A program made the translations under genes and the position numbers. From Takakia lepidozioides (Eukaryota > Streptophyta > Takakiopsida > Takakiales > Takakiaceae), in assembly GCA_030704615.1 (NCBI GenBank), contig CM060731.1, forward strand, positions 31,310,001-31,374,000: DNA of 64,000 bases. The letters run 5' to 3'. The notes under the pieces are model-generated. The model was not told the DNA's origin. It ran no database searches and saw only the letters and a program-made list of their open reading frames with translations. This document shows, one piece after another, positions 1 to 10,702 of the stretch. The stretch's first letter is position 1. Each line of letters starts with the position of its first letter.

Positions 1-158
1 GCCCATATCCCGTGTGTGGGATTGTTCGTGACGGTATGTCTGGGCGTTGATCGTCCTGTAGGTCTTATGGCCCATAAATGAAGGCGGGTGAATTTTTCCC
101 CCTCCTCAAGGGCCTGTGGTTTCCTTTAAGAAAATTTATTAAAAAAAAAAAAAAAAAA
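1..158 (+). repeat. 5'-truncated tRNA-derived SINE (family 1)
   Basis: This matches the body and 3' end of the complete SINE at 54720-54949, including the GTGTGTGGGATTGTTCGTGA stretch and the pyrimidine-rich segment before the A-rich tail. The tRNA-like head with its pol III boxes is absent or lies left of the window. It ends in a run of A at about 141-158. Confidence 0.8.
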
Positions 159-2943
159 GGCTTTTAGGGTTTACAAAAAGGTTAAAAAACTTAAAAAGTT
201 GCCCATCACGTAGCAGTGAACAGACTTAGAGCGAGCGGGAGGGAGAGAGAGAGAGGGCTGGGACTTAGAACGAGCGAGCGGGAGGGAGGGCAAACATGCA
301 TGTGAAGCCCGCAATTGGAGCAACCTTCGCATCTGAAGCAAGCGTCCTAGAAATGTTAGGGTATGTGTCCGAGGAGGTTTCGACTGGGAACTCGTAGTTC
401 TTGGGAGATTCAGCTTGGTCTTAGCAGGCCGTGTTTCAATCTCTACCCGCTCAGATGCACCGTGGTGGTTCTGACAGACCAATCTGACATTACCTGACTA
501 CAGACACAAGCAGCACACACAAGAGGTCCTCTTGGGTTCATGGTCAGTCAAATCCTCCATGGGTCATGACACAAGGTTAGGGTTTAGGGTCAAGAGAGGA
601 TACCTTCGCTCCATTGTTGTAGTGGAGGTTGCTCCTCACAGCCACGTTGAAAATTTTGAGTACAGACATTTGTTGATGTGTAATTCCTCAGGCAAACTGC
701 TTGCAAGGTTTGTGACCAAAAGATGAAAATGTGGTATGCTTGGTTGGCGCAGTGCAACATCAAGTGGTTTCGAGAGTATGATAATATGACGGATCTTGGC
801 GGGGATTGGTATTGGAATTTCATCTGGCGTAGTGCCCCTGTATATATCAGAGGTAAGGCTTTGTTCTCGTCTCCTTCCCAACTTTCACTAGTGTCTACGA
901 GAGCAGTGTTAGAAAATGGTTTTGTTGCATGGTTCAACCTCTATCATAGAGCCAAACGCAGCAGCGATCGCCACGGGGCTCGGCCGACGCTGCCTTCCCT
1001 CTCTCTCTCTTATCGCTCGACTGGTTCATTTCCTAGCTCATGGGAGTACGGCGAGCTGGTGGTTTTAGTTTTTTTTTTTGTTGTTAAAGTTTTTTTGAAC
1101 TCGGTTCTCTCTTTGCCTTTGTGACTCCTCCTCGAGTCCCATTTTTTCCATCTCCTTTGGATCACGTCTCTCGTAGTATGGTACATTTGGTGATTTCGAT
1201 TTGGTCTCTTTGCTTTCAGATTTTCTTGCTTTCTCTTTCCTGATTCAATCTGTCTTTAGGTTCTTGATTGTGGTTTCAAACAGTAGTCAGTGTGGATTCT
1301 ATCTTTCCCTCTTCTCTCGCTTCTTCTTATTCTGAGATGTATGCAAGGTTTGTTCTGTCTCTGCAGTATACAGATCGACTGGGAGTAGGTGGAGTTTCAG
1401 TAGCTCAAATTTTCAGGAGTTCAATGACAAGGTCATGTGCACATGATCAGGCTCTCGGATTGGCAAGATTTCAATGAGCAGATTGTGGAAGCAGAGGCTC
1501 TGTCGTCAGTGAGAAGGGAGCTGCATATACACACACACAGGCACAAGGGAGGCAGGGGTCTGGCTTCAATCCTCTCTCAATCCTTTGAATTTCTTTGCTT
1601 TGTAATATAAGCTAGCAGCGCTGGCAGCTCCAGACGCCCGTAGTCGGGCGCGCGATCGGGCTGCACGAAGAACCTTAGCGCTTGAGCAATAACTTTATGC
1701 TTGAGATCAATGCTGCTCAGTAATCCCTAAGCTTTTTAAGTAGTTAACCACATCATAGTAAACTATGAAGAGAACCATGTGACACCCTATGGCACTTTGC
1801 AAAGTTGCTTGGGATATTTGTTGTTGCACCTCATATCCATGACATTGGAGCACAAGGCTGAGAAAGGGAGCATTGGGGTGGCAATGGCAGGTGTCTCCTA
1901 CAGAGATCCGTGGTACACTGGGAACAGCGAACTAACTTTCCATCTGTGTGGGCATTCTGATGGCTCTTATTGTGGGGCTTCCCCTGAGTGGCAACCCTGC
2001 CTGGTACTGACTGGACACTGATGTGTTTGTGGACAGATGAAATATTCAAAGAACATGTGCAGCATGATTTGTTTCTGTATTCTAGTCTTTCTTGTCTTGA
2101 AGGTGAAGGGTTGCTTTAGGCCTTCCGGTCATATAGACGCACATGACATTTGGTCCAGTTAGTTGGAAGGCATAGTATCTGTAATGGGCATTTGTGGTGG
2201 CCAAAATGGTCCTTTGAGTGAGTGCAAGGTAGACAATACTGGTGCTAGGTAAATGGTTGGTACATTGTTTCGCAAATTGAACATGTATTCAATCAAAGTT
2301 AATTGGATGCCACTGTGAGAGGTTGCCTTGTATGGAAATGGACGTCAGATTCTTTCTTTGGGGTGATAAAACAGGTGGCGTAGCATGTTTGCATTGGCTG
2401 CAGTGTCCTCCTTTGTTTGGGCATGGCATACACTCCAGAAAGCCCACGTTGGCCATGCAAGGTTAACTTCCATCCATATACGATGCATCTTGATTTTCTG
2501 TATCTTGTTGTTTTTTGCAACAGGGTGACTATGCAGAGTTGGAATGTTGAACAACTCCAAACAGAGAATTGAGTCTAGAACAACAATTGTTGTGTAATGT
2601 GGCTAGCACAACAAATGATTCAACGGAATGATGCTGGAGTGTGCAACAAGGGAGGATAGCAGAGGCAGAGACAACGGCAAGACAACTGTGGGGCAAGGCA
2701 AAGTTTGAGGTGGCCTTGGCAGACAGAGCACTACCCCAGCCAGTACAGACCCAGTGTGTCTTATTCACCCAACTATCGACTCTCTGAAGAAGAGTTCTAC
2801 AACCAGCCTATCACAAATCCAAACTACCTGAAGCATATCGGATTATATTAGATTAGATTTCCCGGTAGTAAGCAGTCCTTCCATATTGATTCGTCACCCA
2901 TTGATTTGCAGCAAACTTATGTTGTGTAACTTCCAGAGATCCC
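159..2943. other. intergenic, no recognised gene
   Basis: I see no conserved coding sequence. The stretch holds a GGGA/GA-rich patch (228-290), a TTTAGGG-like word near 166 and 575, T-rich runs near 1070-1095, and a (CA) patch near 1530. Several short ORFs overlap on both strands without recognisable domains. Part of it (about 950-1620) has the CT-rich look of an untranslated leader, but nothing fixes a transcript. Confidence 0.5.
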
Positions 2944-3150
2944 TGGTGACATCATCAAATCTGCAATTGTACCAGATGTAATCCTGAACATTGCTCTGGT
3001 GGCCATGTATGCTAAATGTGGGAGCATCCAGGATGCCAAGGGAGTGTTCAACACTATGGCTGAACTAGATGTGGTGTCGTGGAATGCGATGCTTGCAGGG
3101 TGTGCAGAGCAGGAGCGCGGGATGGGGCTTTGGACACTTGAAAGCAAATG
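2944..3150 (+). pseudogene. PPR protein fragment (PLS class)
   Basis: A plus-strand reading frame encodes about 65 residues of a pentatricopeptide repeat protein. Visible landmarks are ALVAMYAKCGSIQDA followed by DVVSWNAMLAGCAEQ, the hallmark S and L motif wording of plant PLS-class PPR proteins, which bind organellar RNA for editing and processing. The frame runs into a stop at about 3150 right after the match, and no further PPR motifs are found on either side, whereas family members normally carry ten or more. I read it as a gene fragment dispersed or left by decay, not a working gene. Confidence 0.8.
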
Positions 3151-3164
3151 ATGGGGAAAGGGGT

Positions 3165-3500
3165 GAAGGTACCTTCTTCAACATATTTCACCCTGTTTTC
3201 CCTGCTAGTGTGTGCTTTGACAATTATAGGCTGTCATTGTTAGCTGCTAGCAGCAAGGCGAGGATGTATGCATGATTTGTGCAGAGGCATCGATAGCTGA
3301 AGGAGCAGGGATTTCGTGTGGGTCCAGATTCATCCAAGAGGGCCAGATTTCAAGCACAAGATTACCTGTGATTCCCTGTGGATCAATAGCTACAAGAAAC
3401 CTGCATGGGTAGATGGTCAACTGGCAGCAGCGGCAGTGATAAAATCAGGCACTGCTAATGAAGGCATCTTCTTCAACACATTTCACCCTGTTTTTCCCTC
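3165..3500 (+). repeat. local direct duplication of about 41 bp
   Basis: Positions 3165-3206 and 3460-3500 are near-identical, sharing CTTCTTCAACA and TTTCACCCTGTTTT. The sequence between them is not obviously repeated. Cause unknown. Confidence 0.7.
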
Positions 3501-3506
3501 TTATCA

Positions 3507-4200
3507 GAATCGGCCCTAAATTTTCATGTTCAATTCTGCAAGTTAGCTGGTTGAGTGAATCTAGTTTGGAGTGACTTTGACATGATACTGCCAATGTGAC
3601 AACAAGAAAGTGTCAAAAAACAGGTAATAGAGATGAGGAGAAGTTGTGGAATGAATACTTATCTGAGTTACCATAAACAACACTGGCATTGGTTTTTCAT
3701 ATATGGTATTAGATAATTCTCTATTGTTTTCGCCTTGGCAGGTTGCTCAGTGACCTTCCCTGGACGCTTTGGAGTATAGCGAGTGAGTATCTCACAATGC
3801 AATGTTGGTTGGCACATCTTATGCAAGAACTTGGAAAAGAAACAAATGTCCTTGTTGTAATAATTCTTAAAGACATGCAAGCCTTAGTTTTTGATGGGTT
3901 GCAGATTGATGGAATACATAAGTAGTTAGAAGATTATGGGTGAACACTTTTCAAAGTGTTATAGTTAGACAATTAATTCACATGAGAACATGTGACAATT
4001 TTATGTATTTTTAGATCCCGACAAAAATGATAATGATAAATATTGGTAAATAGAGATGGTGTACAATCTCTTGGTTTTGCTCAGCTTGTTGCAGTTATGT
4101 CTTGCTGCTTTGTTCTCTTTGTATTATATATTACATTTCATTGTTGTAATAGACATGTATATGAGTAATATCATAGTCATAATAATGACTACATCTATTT
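3507..4200. other. intergenic, AT-rich, no recognised gene
   Basis: Only short ORFs without recognisable domains are seen. It lies just left of the subterminal repeats of the CACTA element, whose left terminus could not be located here. Confidence 0.45.
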
Positions 4201-4206
4201 TCACTC

Positions 4207-4570
4207 TCCAATAGTACTACACCACGTGGCAGAATTACAAATATGTAAAAAAATAGCAATACACCCAAAAAAACACCCATCATGATACATGTCAATCTGC
4301 TGAGGGACCACGTGTAAAAATTGCAACACGCCACGTGTTGCAACCGGATTAGCACACCTGTAGTCATAGTTCGTAGTCATGGAGAATGAACACTTTGCCA
4401 CGTGTCATTTCCTGTATCGAGCACGTGTCACTCTTGCACAGCCGCTGACATGGACTAACTGTCCGTTCAGTCATTCAGTAAAGCCAGCGTGTATGACTAC
4501 CCCCACAGCTGCTCAGGCGCCACGTCACAGCCAGCCTGGAGAGTCATATCTGCCATGTCACAACTGACTA
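4207..4570. repeat. left subterminal repeat cluster of the CACTA element
   Basis: CACGTG-core words recur near 4213, 4309, 4332, 4399 and 4421, with CCACGTCA near 4520, interleaved with GTCAT/ATGAC words. In En/Spm elements clustered subterminal repeats bind the TNPA-type protein; here that function is by analogy. Confidence 0.65.
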
Positions 4571-4589
4571 GGGCTTTACGTCTTCAGAG

Positions 4590-6280
4590 TCAGGAAGTCG
4601 TAAATGGCTTCCATGACTGCATTTGCAGTCATAACACAGAGACGTAAAAGCCGCAATCTGTTGTAGTGTCCACATTTGGGCCGCATTTGGGACATCCTGC
4701 GTACCCTTTCGTCACTTGGCCAGCCAACAACCCATACGCAGGGAAGTCGTGAATGCTCCACATCAACATAGCCTGTAGCTGAAAAATCTCTCTGAAATCT
4801 GGGCCTAGACACATCGTGTGCCATTACGCCTGTGCTCCACAAAATTTGCAGCTCGTCCACCAATGGCGCCATGTACACATCTATGTTTGCACTTGTTACT
4901 AATTCTTTGCCTGGTATCAACAATGCCATCATGGTGAAGAATTTTTTTGTTGTCAACCATGGCGGCAAATTGTAATTAAACAATAGAACTGGCCATGTTG
5001 ACCATGTTGTCGATCATTGGCTGAATGGATTCACACCATCCAAAGCAAGGCCTAGGCATACATTGCGAGATTAAGCTGCAAAGTCTGGCCACATACTGTC
5101 AATGTGACTCCAGGCTTTTGAGTCTGCGGGATGCCGAACGAGACCATCAATACTGGTGTTCTTATGATGCCATGTCAGTAGCTCGGCAATACTCTTGCAT
5201 CTGTACAACTTTTGTAATCACGGTATGAGGGGGAAATGACGTAACACCTTCTTTGGAACGTTGCCACGACCCACCAAATACCTAGAGCTGTTACATTTAG
5301 GACAGGTGAGTGAATCCTTAAGCGCCCCTCTAAATAGTACACAGTCTTTCTCACAAGCATGGATGGTCGAGCACGCCAATCCCAATCGGGAAATCAATTT
5401 CTTGGCCTCATAATGCGAGACTGGTAGGGTGTTCCCATGAGGTAAAATGGAGTTCTTCAGCAGAGACAAGAGCTCATCAACAAATGAGTTGGAGCAACCG
5501 TGTGTTGCGGATGCATTCAAGATCATTAACGTTGCAGAAAGACGACTGTGCTTACTGCCACTGTATAATTTGATTTTTGATTCTTCCATCAGTTTTTGAT
5601 GTTGGGGATCCACAAATGCTCCATCCATCTGTCTTGGATCTAGATCTGAACCCATGTCATTCTCATTAAAATTGTCTTCACTCATGTCATTCTCATCAGA
5701 ATCACCTTCACTCATGTCAAATTGAAATGGTTGCTCTCCATTCACATTGTTTGTTTCATTCTGCTGATTGCATTCTCCTCTTTCGAAGGCCTCTTGTAGT
5801 GCTCTGGCAATATCCAATCCCACGTTGTCGTCTGATGCGTCCAGCTCAATGTCATTGTCGATGGATTTTGCCCCAGCCAGGGAGCCCGTAGAGTAGTCCC
5901 CATCCGAGGACTCATCAGAATATTGCTCCCCTTCATCCTGTCAATTAAACCAATGCTATCGTCAATGTTTCCTATACTTCAGTACATATAAAATAGTATT
6001 TTCAATTCCATGTTTTATTTTTAAAAACCAGTGCATGATCGATCGACATTATAAGGGAAATCGACATGACTCAAAACGGTCATGCGAATATTAGTTTTAG
6101 TCATGGTGCGCCATACCTGCATAGTGCGAGTCCGGCGCAAGTACGGGTCCCTGCCATAGTTTAGCATGTGAGACTTGACAGTAGCTCTCAGTAGCGGCTT
6201 CCCTCCGTGGCACACGCAGCAGCAACACTGTAGTTTTTTCCATCCTTGTCATCTGGCAAGGGCATCCTCCTTCCGCCACA
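4590..6280 (-). pseudogene. TNP2-family CACTA transposase, broken
   Basis: Read on the minus strand, the frame from 5937 downwards aligns by eye with TNP2 transposases throughout. It starts with an acidic N-terminal region; then come HYEAKKLISRLGL, a zinc-binding pattern (HACEKDC...CPKC), KVLRHFPLIP, RHPADSKAW, NLPPWL, LLIPGKE, and MWSIHDFPAYGLLAG followed by CPKCG. Three in-frame stops interrupt it, at 5218-5220, 5071-5073 and 5014-5016. A frameshift falls near 4795, next to a run of T. An upstream exon (about 6110-6280) resembles the transposase-associated zinc-binding domain (GGCPCQ) but needs two frames. A splice acceptor at 5938-5939 joins the parts. The protein would have cut and rejoined CACTA ends; this copy cannot. 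Confidence 0.85.
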
Positions 6281-7126
6281 AGTGCGTATCTCTCCTTCTA
6301 AGTCTTGCTTCTGCTAACACTCTACCTGAAAAAACGTGGTTGCCTGTACATGACTGGCAGCTGTAGGCGAGAAATAGTGGCAATATTGGTTTTGGGCGCG
6401 TAAGTTGACCCGCGCACACCTGCACACTGTCGTCACCGAATGGCCAATGGAAGTCGCTCAACTCTCATGGCTTACGAGGTGGAAAGGGCAGCCAATGTAG
6501 CGGAGGTGAAAGCAAAGTTCAAAGAACTGGGACTAGCCACATTGGCAGCAGAGTAAGCTAGGGATTCTGAGTAACCACATTGGCAACAGAAGTAAGCTAG
6601 GAAAGCTGAGTAAGTGGATTGTAGCACCTTGGAGTGACAGAAGGGCCCTCGCAAGTCTATGTAGAGACAGATTAGAGACAGAGATGTCAAGGAGGGTTTA
6701 TTTCCTACACACTCCCTTCTCAACCCTTCACTCTCCTTCACGTCGTCATTGAGGGAAGTACCTCCTTTACGGAAGGGTAGAATGACAGATAGTCTGCCGA
6801 GCAGGTGAGAATGAGGGCCCGCACTCATGTATGAGAGTTTCTTGTGTGGAAGAAGAGTGCTACATAGGGGGGATTTTTTGCACGGGAACTTTTTATTGCA
6901 TTCGTTGCGCCAAGAATCCAAGAACCCAAGAAATTCAATTGACTTCACATTCTTTTGTCATCTTGAGGTTTACCAGCTAGCTTGAGTCCTAACATGCTTG
7001 ATAGTATGCAGGCTGCAGAGAGCGTTGCCCACAAAGGCAGTGCGAAAACGGGCCCCACGCAAACCAGTGGTTGAAGGTGAGCCAAGGTGGTCATCTAGGT
7101 TCGTACTACAGCTTCCACCATGGAGC
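6281..7126. other. spacer between divergent transposon genes
   Basis: Presumed shared promoter region between the minus-strand transposase and the plus-strand genes. It contains a 37-39 bp direct tandem duplication (6537-6613, unit starting CCACATTGGCA). An open 158-codon minus-strand frame (6472-6948) has no recognisable domain and I treat it as chance. A possible upstream non-coding or coding exon (about 7011-7076, ending before GTGAGC) precedes the next gene. Confidence 0.4.
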
Positions 7127-8326
7127 ATGGCCGCAGAGGGAAAACCCGACGATCGACGCTACACTACAGGCGACTCAGACACCAACAACAACACCTGCCC
7201 TCCAGACAATGAAGGCACTGGTAACACTAATCCCCTCCATGATGGAAAAGGGAAGAGACCCGTTGAAATGCCTCCAAGGCCGCCTGCCAAACGTCCTGCA
7301 CCACAACAATACATATCACCCGTGGTGAGTGCTACTCCTACACACATTAATCCTAAGCTCCATCTCCATGTGTATTAGGTGCATATTTGGGTTTGGATCC
7401 ATAATGTAGACAACACACTGTGGGTGTTGATATGCTAGAGAGGTATGGCGGACATGAGGAAATTCATGTCTGAAGCCAAGGAGTTCAACAGGCTTTTGGC
7501 TATGAAGTTTGGCCTGAAGCTTGACCCTTGTTCCGATGGCAACACACGTGCAGGCTCATCTATCGTGGTAGATGGAGCTACACATGTCCCTACCGTGTCA
7601 ACTCGTCTGGACTCACGTTTTAACATGATTGAGGCGGTTGGTAGTAAACCAGTACTGAACGTGGAGGGTTCACAGTCCATGCGGTCACCTTCTCCAGTGC
7701 GAGAAGTCAACGGCAACGGAGACCCAGTTGATAGTGATCGTGGATCACCTACTTCATCGAGCAAGGGTCAGGGCATGTTACCTGCACAATTTGAACCTCC
7801 TACACCCAAACATCTATTGATTTTGGACTTGAATGGATTGTTGTGCAATGCCACTCACCATGTTCTTTCTGTCCCAAAAGGAATTGTGTCCAAGAAATGT
7901 GGTTCAAAGCTCGTGATGTTAAGACCGGGGTGTTGTGAATTTATTGCAAATTGTTTGAAAGTCTTTGAATTGGCTATTTGGTCCTCTGCACAAATTCACA
8001 ATGTCCGGGCAGCCGTCGATTGGATATTCAGGGCGCATGTTACAAGGCTTCAGTTTGTATGGGATCAGTCCCACTGTGAACGTGAGGAAGGGGAAAACAT
8101 GCAGTCCTCATCAAAGTCTATTTTTTACAAATGTTTGGAGAAGGTGTGGAAGGCAATGCCACAGTGGTCGGCCCGAAACACTGTCTTAGTTGACGACAGT
8201 CCTTACAAGGGGATGCACAATCCCACCTACTCTGGGGTTTATCCAGTTTCATGGACACATGACACAGGGGTTGCTGACACTGGGCTGTTGGACAGTGTGT
8301 GGCCCTACCTCGAAAGACTGGCATAG
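7127..8326 (+). CDS. NIF/FCP1-like HAD phosphatase-domain protein inside the CACTA element
   Basis: Two exons, 7127-7324 and 7439-8326, splice in phase (GTGAGT donor, GCTAG acceptor) to give 361 aa. Residues 1-185 are low-complexity and rich in Pro, Ser and Asp. From about 190 there is an NLI-interacting-factor domain: LLILDLNGLLCN (nucleophile Asp about 196), LRPG, FELAIWSSAQ, and LVDDSPYKGM (acidic pair about 318-319). DLNGLL in place of DxDxT is common in plant FCP1-like proteins. Known relatives dephosphorylate proteins, including the RNA polymerase II tail. The stop at 8324-8326 follows YLERLA, but the same frame continues with recognisable domain sequence (PNVPEFI, GYGQGPIT) to about 8460, so a premature TAG probably cut the last 30-45 residues. 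Its place between transposase genes suggests capture by the element. Confidence 0.75.
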
Positions 8327-8461
8327 TCCCCCAATGTGCCCGAATTCATACGCACAACAGGGGGATATGGACAGGGACCTATTACTACAGAGGCTGAAGG
8401 CGTGGCCAGAGAGGTACACTTTGGCCCTCACCTTGCATTAGTGAATGTTAATATCTTATGT
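8327..8461 (+). pseudogene. orphaned C-terminal extension of the NIF-domain gene
   Basis: The reading frame of the phosphatase-like gene stays open past its TAG stop for about 45 codons. It contains NVPEFIRTTGGYGQGPIT, which lines up with the family's usual C-terminal segment (conserved V..(F/Y)(I/V)....(F/Y)GQ..I). This supports a recent nonsense mutation or stop-codon readthrough. Confidence 0.6.
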
Positions 8462-8561
8462 TAGTCATAGGTTTGTGGACATTTGACGATAGTGTTTATC
8501 ATTGTCAGTATTGTGAACAGCTATTTGACATATCGTTGTTGTACAATGCAATATCAGCCGC

Positions 8562-9330
8562 ATGGTCATAGAAAGCCAGGGACAGCGAGGGTTTCGGGCG
8601 CAGCAAACATTGCCTTGGAGAAAAATATGGTAAGATCTCTTACCTTTTTTGTGCTTACAGTTATGAGGACTATAATCATTTACTTGTGGGAGTTCAATTG
8701 TTTCTTGACACATAGTTGGCATGAGGTTGAAGGGCACAACAGGGCACATTGTGGATGCAACCCCCGTAGCATGACACGGGTAAGGCAAAAAACACTTGGC
8801 AGTGGGCTGATCTCCTTTATGTTTGCGATTTCCCCACGTTGTTGCAGGTTGGACATAGAAAGCAAGTTGTCCTAGTGAAAACAACACCAGCTCAGAAGAT
8901 CGTTATTCCAACACCCTCGGAGCAAAATGGGGTGAGAAAAACTATACACCCCTATCATCTTCTCATGATTGCACTGGTTGCATGTGACTCGGTTCAAACC
9001 TGTGAAATATGGGACTCATTTTTAATTGACACTGCTTGTGGATTGTGGCAGGTGATTAAAGGCCATCAAGTGTGGCTTTTGGATGCCCTATCAAAAGCCA
9101 AAGTAGGTAGTGGTTTGGTGATGGGTTTGCAGGGCAGTACACCCCCAGAGGGATACCCATCTATACGTGTTGGGTATGTGGTTGTGCGTGTGGATGAAGT
9201 ATGCACGGCCAGCACCCCGCTTGCATACTTCAATACTTCAGTACGGCCAGCCCACACAAAACTTGGTCACACTCTGGACTCTGTCACAGTGTGGAGTGAT
9301 AAGCTGCTGAAAGTGCTGCCTCAACGGTGA
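8562..9330 (+). CDS. small transposon protein with Tnp1/En/Spm-like C-terminal domain
   Basis: I assemble four exons, 8562-8629, 8716-8779, 8848-8931 and 9052-9330. All have GT-AG borders and consistent phase, giving 164 aa. The last exon (about residues 73-164) reads VIKGHQVWLLDALSKAKVGS, then an LG-like segment, VGYVVVRVDEV, and a hydrophobic end with VTVWSDKLLKVL. This spacing resembles the Tnp1-type C-terminal domain of plant En/Spm proteins (G.v...dp...VGg..lg...c.V.V..V...LP). The similarity is moderate and judged by eye. Such proteins are thought to bind subterminal repeats. Its position, divergent from TNP2 and upstream of the right subterminal cluster, fits that role. The ATG is chosen because it gives the phase needed at the first junction; an upstream exon is possible. 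Confidence 0.5.
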
Positions 9331-10019
9331 TTTTAGAGGTAATGCTCTTACTTTGACATGTGGTTACCCTTGAGTGATTAGCTAAATAGATCTCATGTAG
9401 TACTTACACGAACCAGTGGATTGAAACCAACAACCTCTTCTCAGCTAGTGTTGTTGATCTGTTTATACATGTGTGCATTCACGTGCAGGACATGCAATCA
9501 TGATCTCTTTTAAGGAAGGAGGCAGAAGGTGTTGGGGCAGAAGGAGGCATGCTATGGACAATCAACGAGGAGGAAGGTGCTCGGTTTGTCACATTTTTGG
9601 ATTCATATATGTGCAGTGGGTAGTTGGGTAGTTGGGCTACCGTTGAGAGATTAGATTCTTTGAACTCTCCACTTTTTTGTTGATCTGGAGGCACTGTACA
9701 GACTTGAAACAAACCATTGTCTTCCTATCATATTTTCCATCAATTGTCGAATTTTTTTTTTACCCAATTGGCTCGTGACACCGTGTATTTGTGCAAAATG
9801 ATATATTCTCATATTATAAATTACATATAAATGGTATTATATTTGAATACATATAAATATACTAATTCAGTAAACATATAATACAAATTAAACCACTATC
9901 CACTCTAATTTGAAAATAAATAAAATACAAAATAAAAATAAACAGAAAACAAATGTACTATTAAGGTAAATATTACAAATTCCATCCAGTTAGAATACTA
10001 CATGTGGAGTAGAGATGGG
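9331..10019. other. AT-rich spacer within the CACTA element
   Basis: No gene seen. From about 9750 to 10000 the DNA is very AT-rich (ATATAAAT and AAATAAAATA words). 9480-9720 holds one short minus-strand ORF without recognisable content. Confidence 0.45.
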
Positions 10020-10690
10020 TCATGCCCATGACTCAACTAGGCACCAACAGCCATGCAAAGCGTGACACGTGTCCAATCATACTCATGAACTCAAACCAAT
10101 GAGGTTATACTCATGACTCAAATACCTTTCACATTTCAAATTCATACCATACATTATGCGCCACGTAGCCATTCAATGAGACTTGAGTCAGATACACGAC
10201 CACCTAAAGTTATAAAATGGTCATTCTCATGACCAAGATGGTCATGCTTATGACCAGGATAATTTCCCACTCCTACCTGATACCATACAAAGAGCGCCAC
10301 GTGTCCAGGCACGAACGCATCCACAGTCAGATTTATGACTCTCTAAAAGTTGCTAGATTTCAACACGTGGTATCGCTCAACGTGAACATGTGGCCCGTTG
10401 TGGCATGCATGCGAGATAACGTGGTCCCTACACCTGTCATCATCTGAAATTGACACGTCGCAATCCGGGGAGAGCTGTGTGTTGCTAGAAAACAGTCACG
10501 GACGTGACGAAATCCAGGGTTATGTATCTTGCTCACAAGGGGATATCACCCAGAGTCATATTCACGACGCGGATATTAGAGTCATCGTAACGACACGGTC
10601 TGCATGACTCTTTGCAAAAGAGTAAAAAATAAGTCAAAATGACCAAAAGAGTCATGAAAACAGTAAAAAAAAGTGTCATGAAACCCGTTT
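10020..10690. repeat. right subterminal repeat cluster of the CACTA element
   Basis: ACACGTG or CCACGT words recur near 10066, 10161, 10296, 10363, 10419 and 10453, mixed with at least eight ATGACTC/GAGTCAT words. The same vocabulary occurs at 4207-4570, which ties the two ends together. Confidence 0.7.
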
Positions 10691-10702
10691 TTTGTACTAG
10701 TG
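10676..10702 (-). repeat. CACTA terminal inverted repeat (right end)
   Basis: Read on the minus strand it begins CACTAGTACAAAAAACGGG, the characteristic CACTA start followed by an A-run and CGGG. A matching copy was looked for but not found on the left side. Confidence 0.75.

Larger units (their letters stand above)
4205..10702 (-). mobile_element. CACTA (En/Spm) transposon, decayed, carrying extra genes
   Basis: Three signs define it. The right end, read on the minus strand, starts CACTAGTACAAAAAACGGG at 10702, a typical CACTA terminus. Both flanks carry clustered subterminal motifs, CCACGTG and CATGACTC or their complements, at about 4207-4570 and 10020-10690. A TNP2-type transposase pseudogene lies inside. 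The left terminus is not recognisable, so the left boundary is set only by the motif cluster. The interior also holds two plus-strand genes, one a phosphatase-like gene not normally part of a CACTA element. Whether all parts belong to one insertion is inference. Confidence 0.65.

Noticed and set aside
4131-4230. Left CACTA terminus at CACTCTCCAATAGTACTAC
   Set aside because: It starts with CACT and lies at the right place, but does not match the right-end sequence CACTAGTACAAAAAACGGG beyond a few bases.
6472-6948. 158-codon minus-strand ORF between the transposon genes
   Set aside because: No recognisable domain, low-complexity text and a tandem duplication inside; likely chance opening in spacer DNA.
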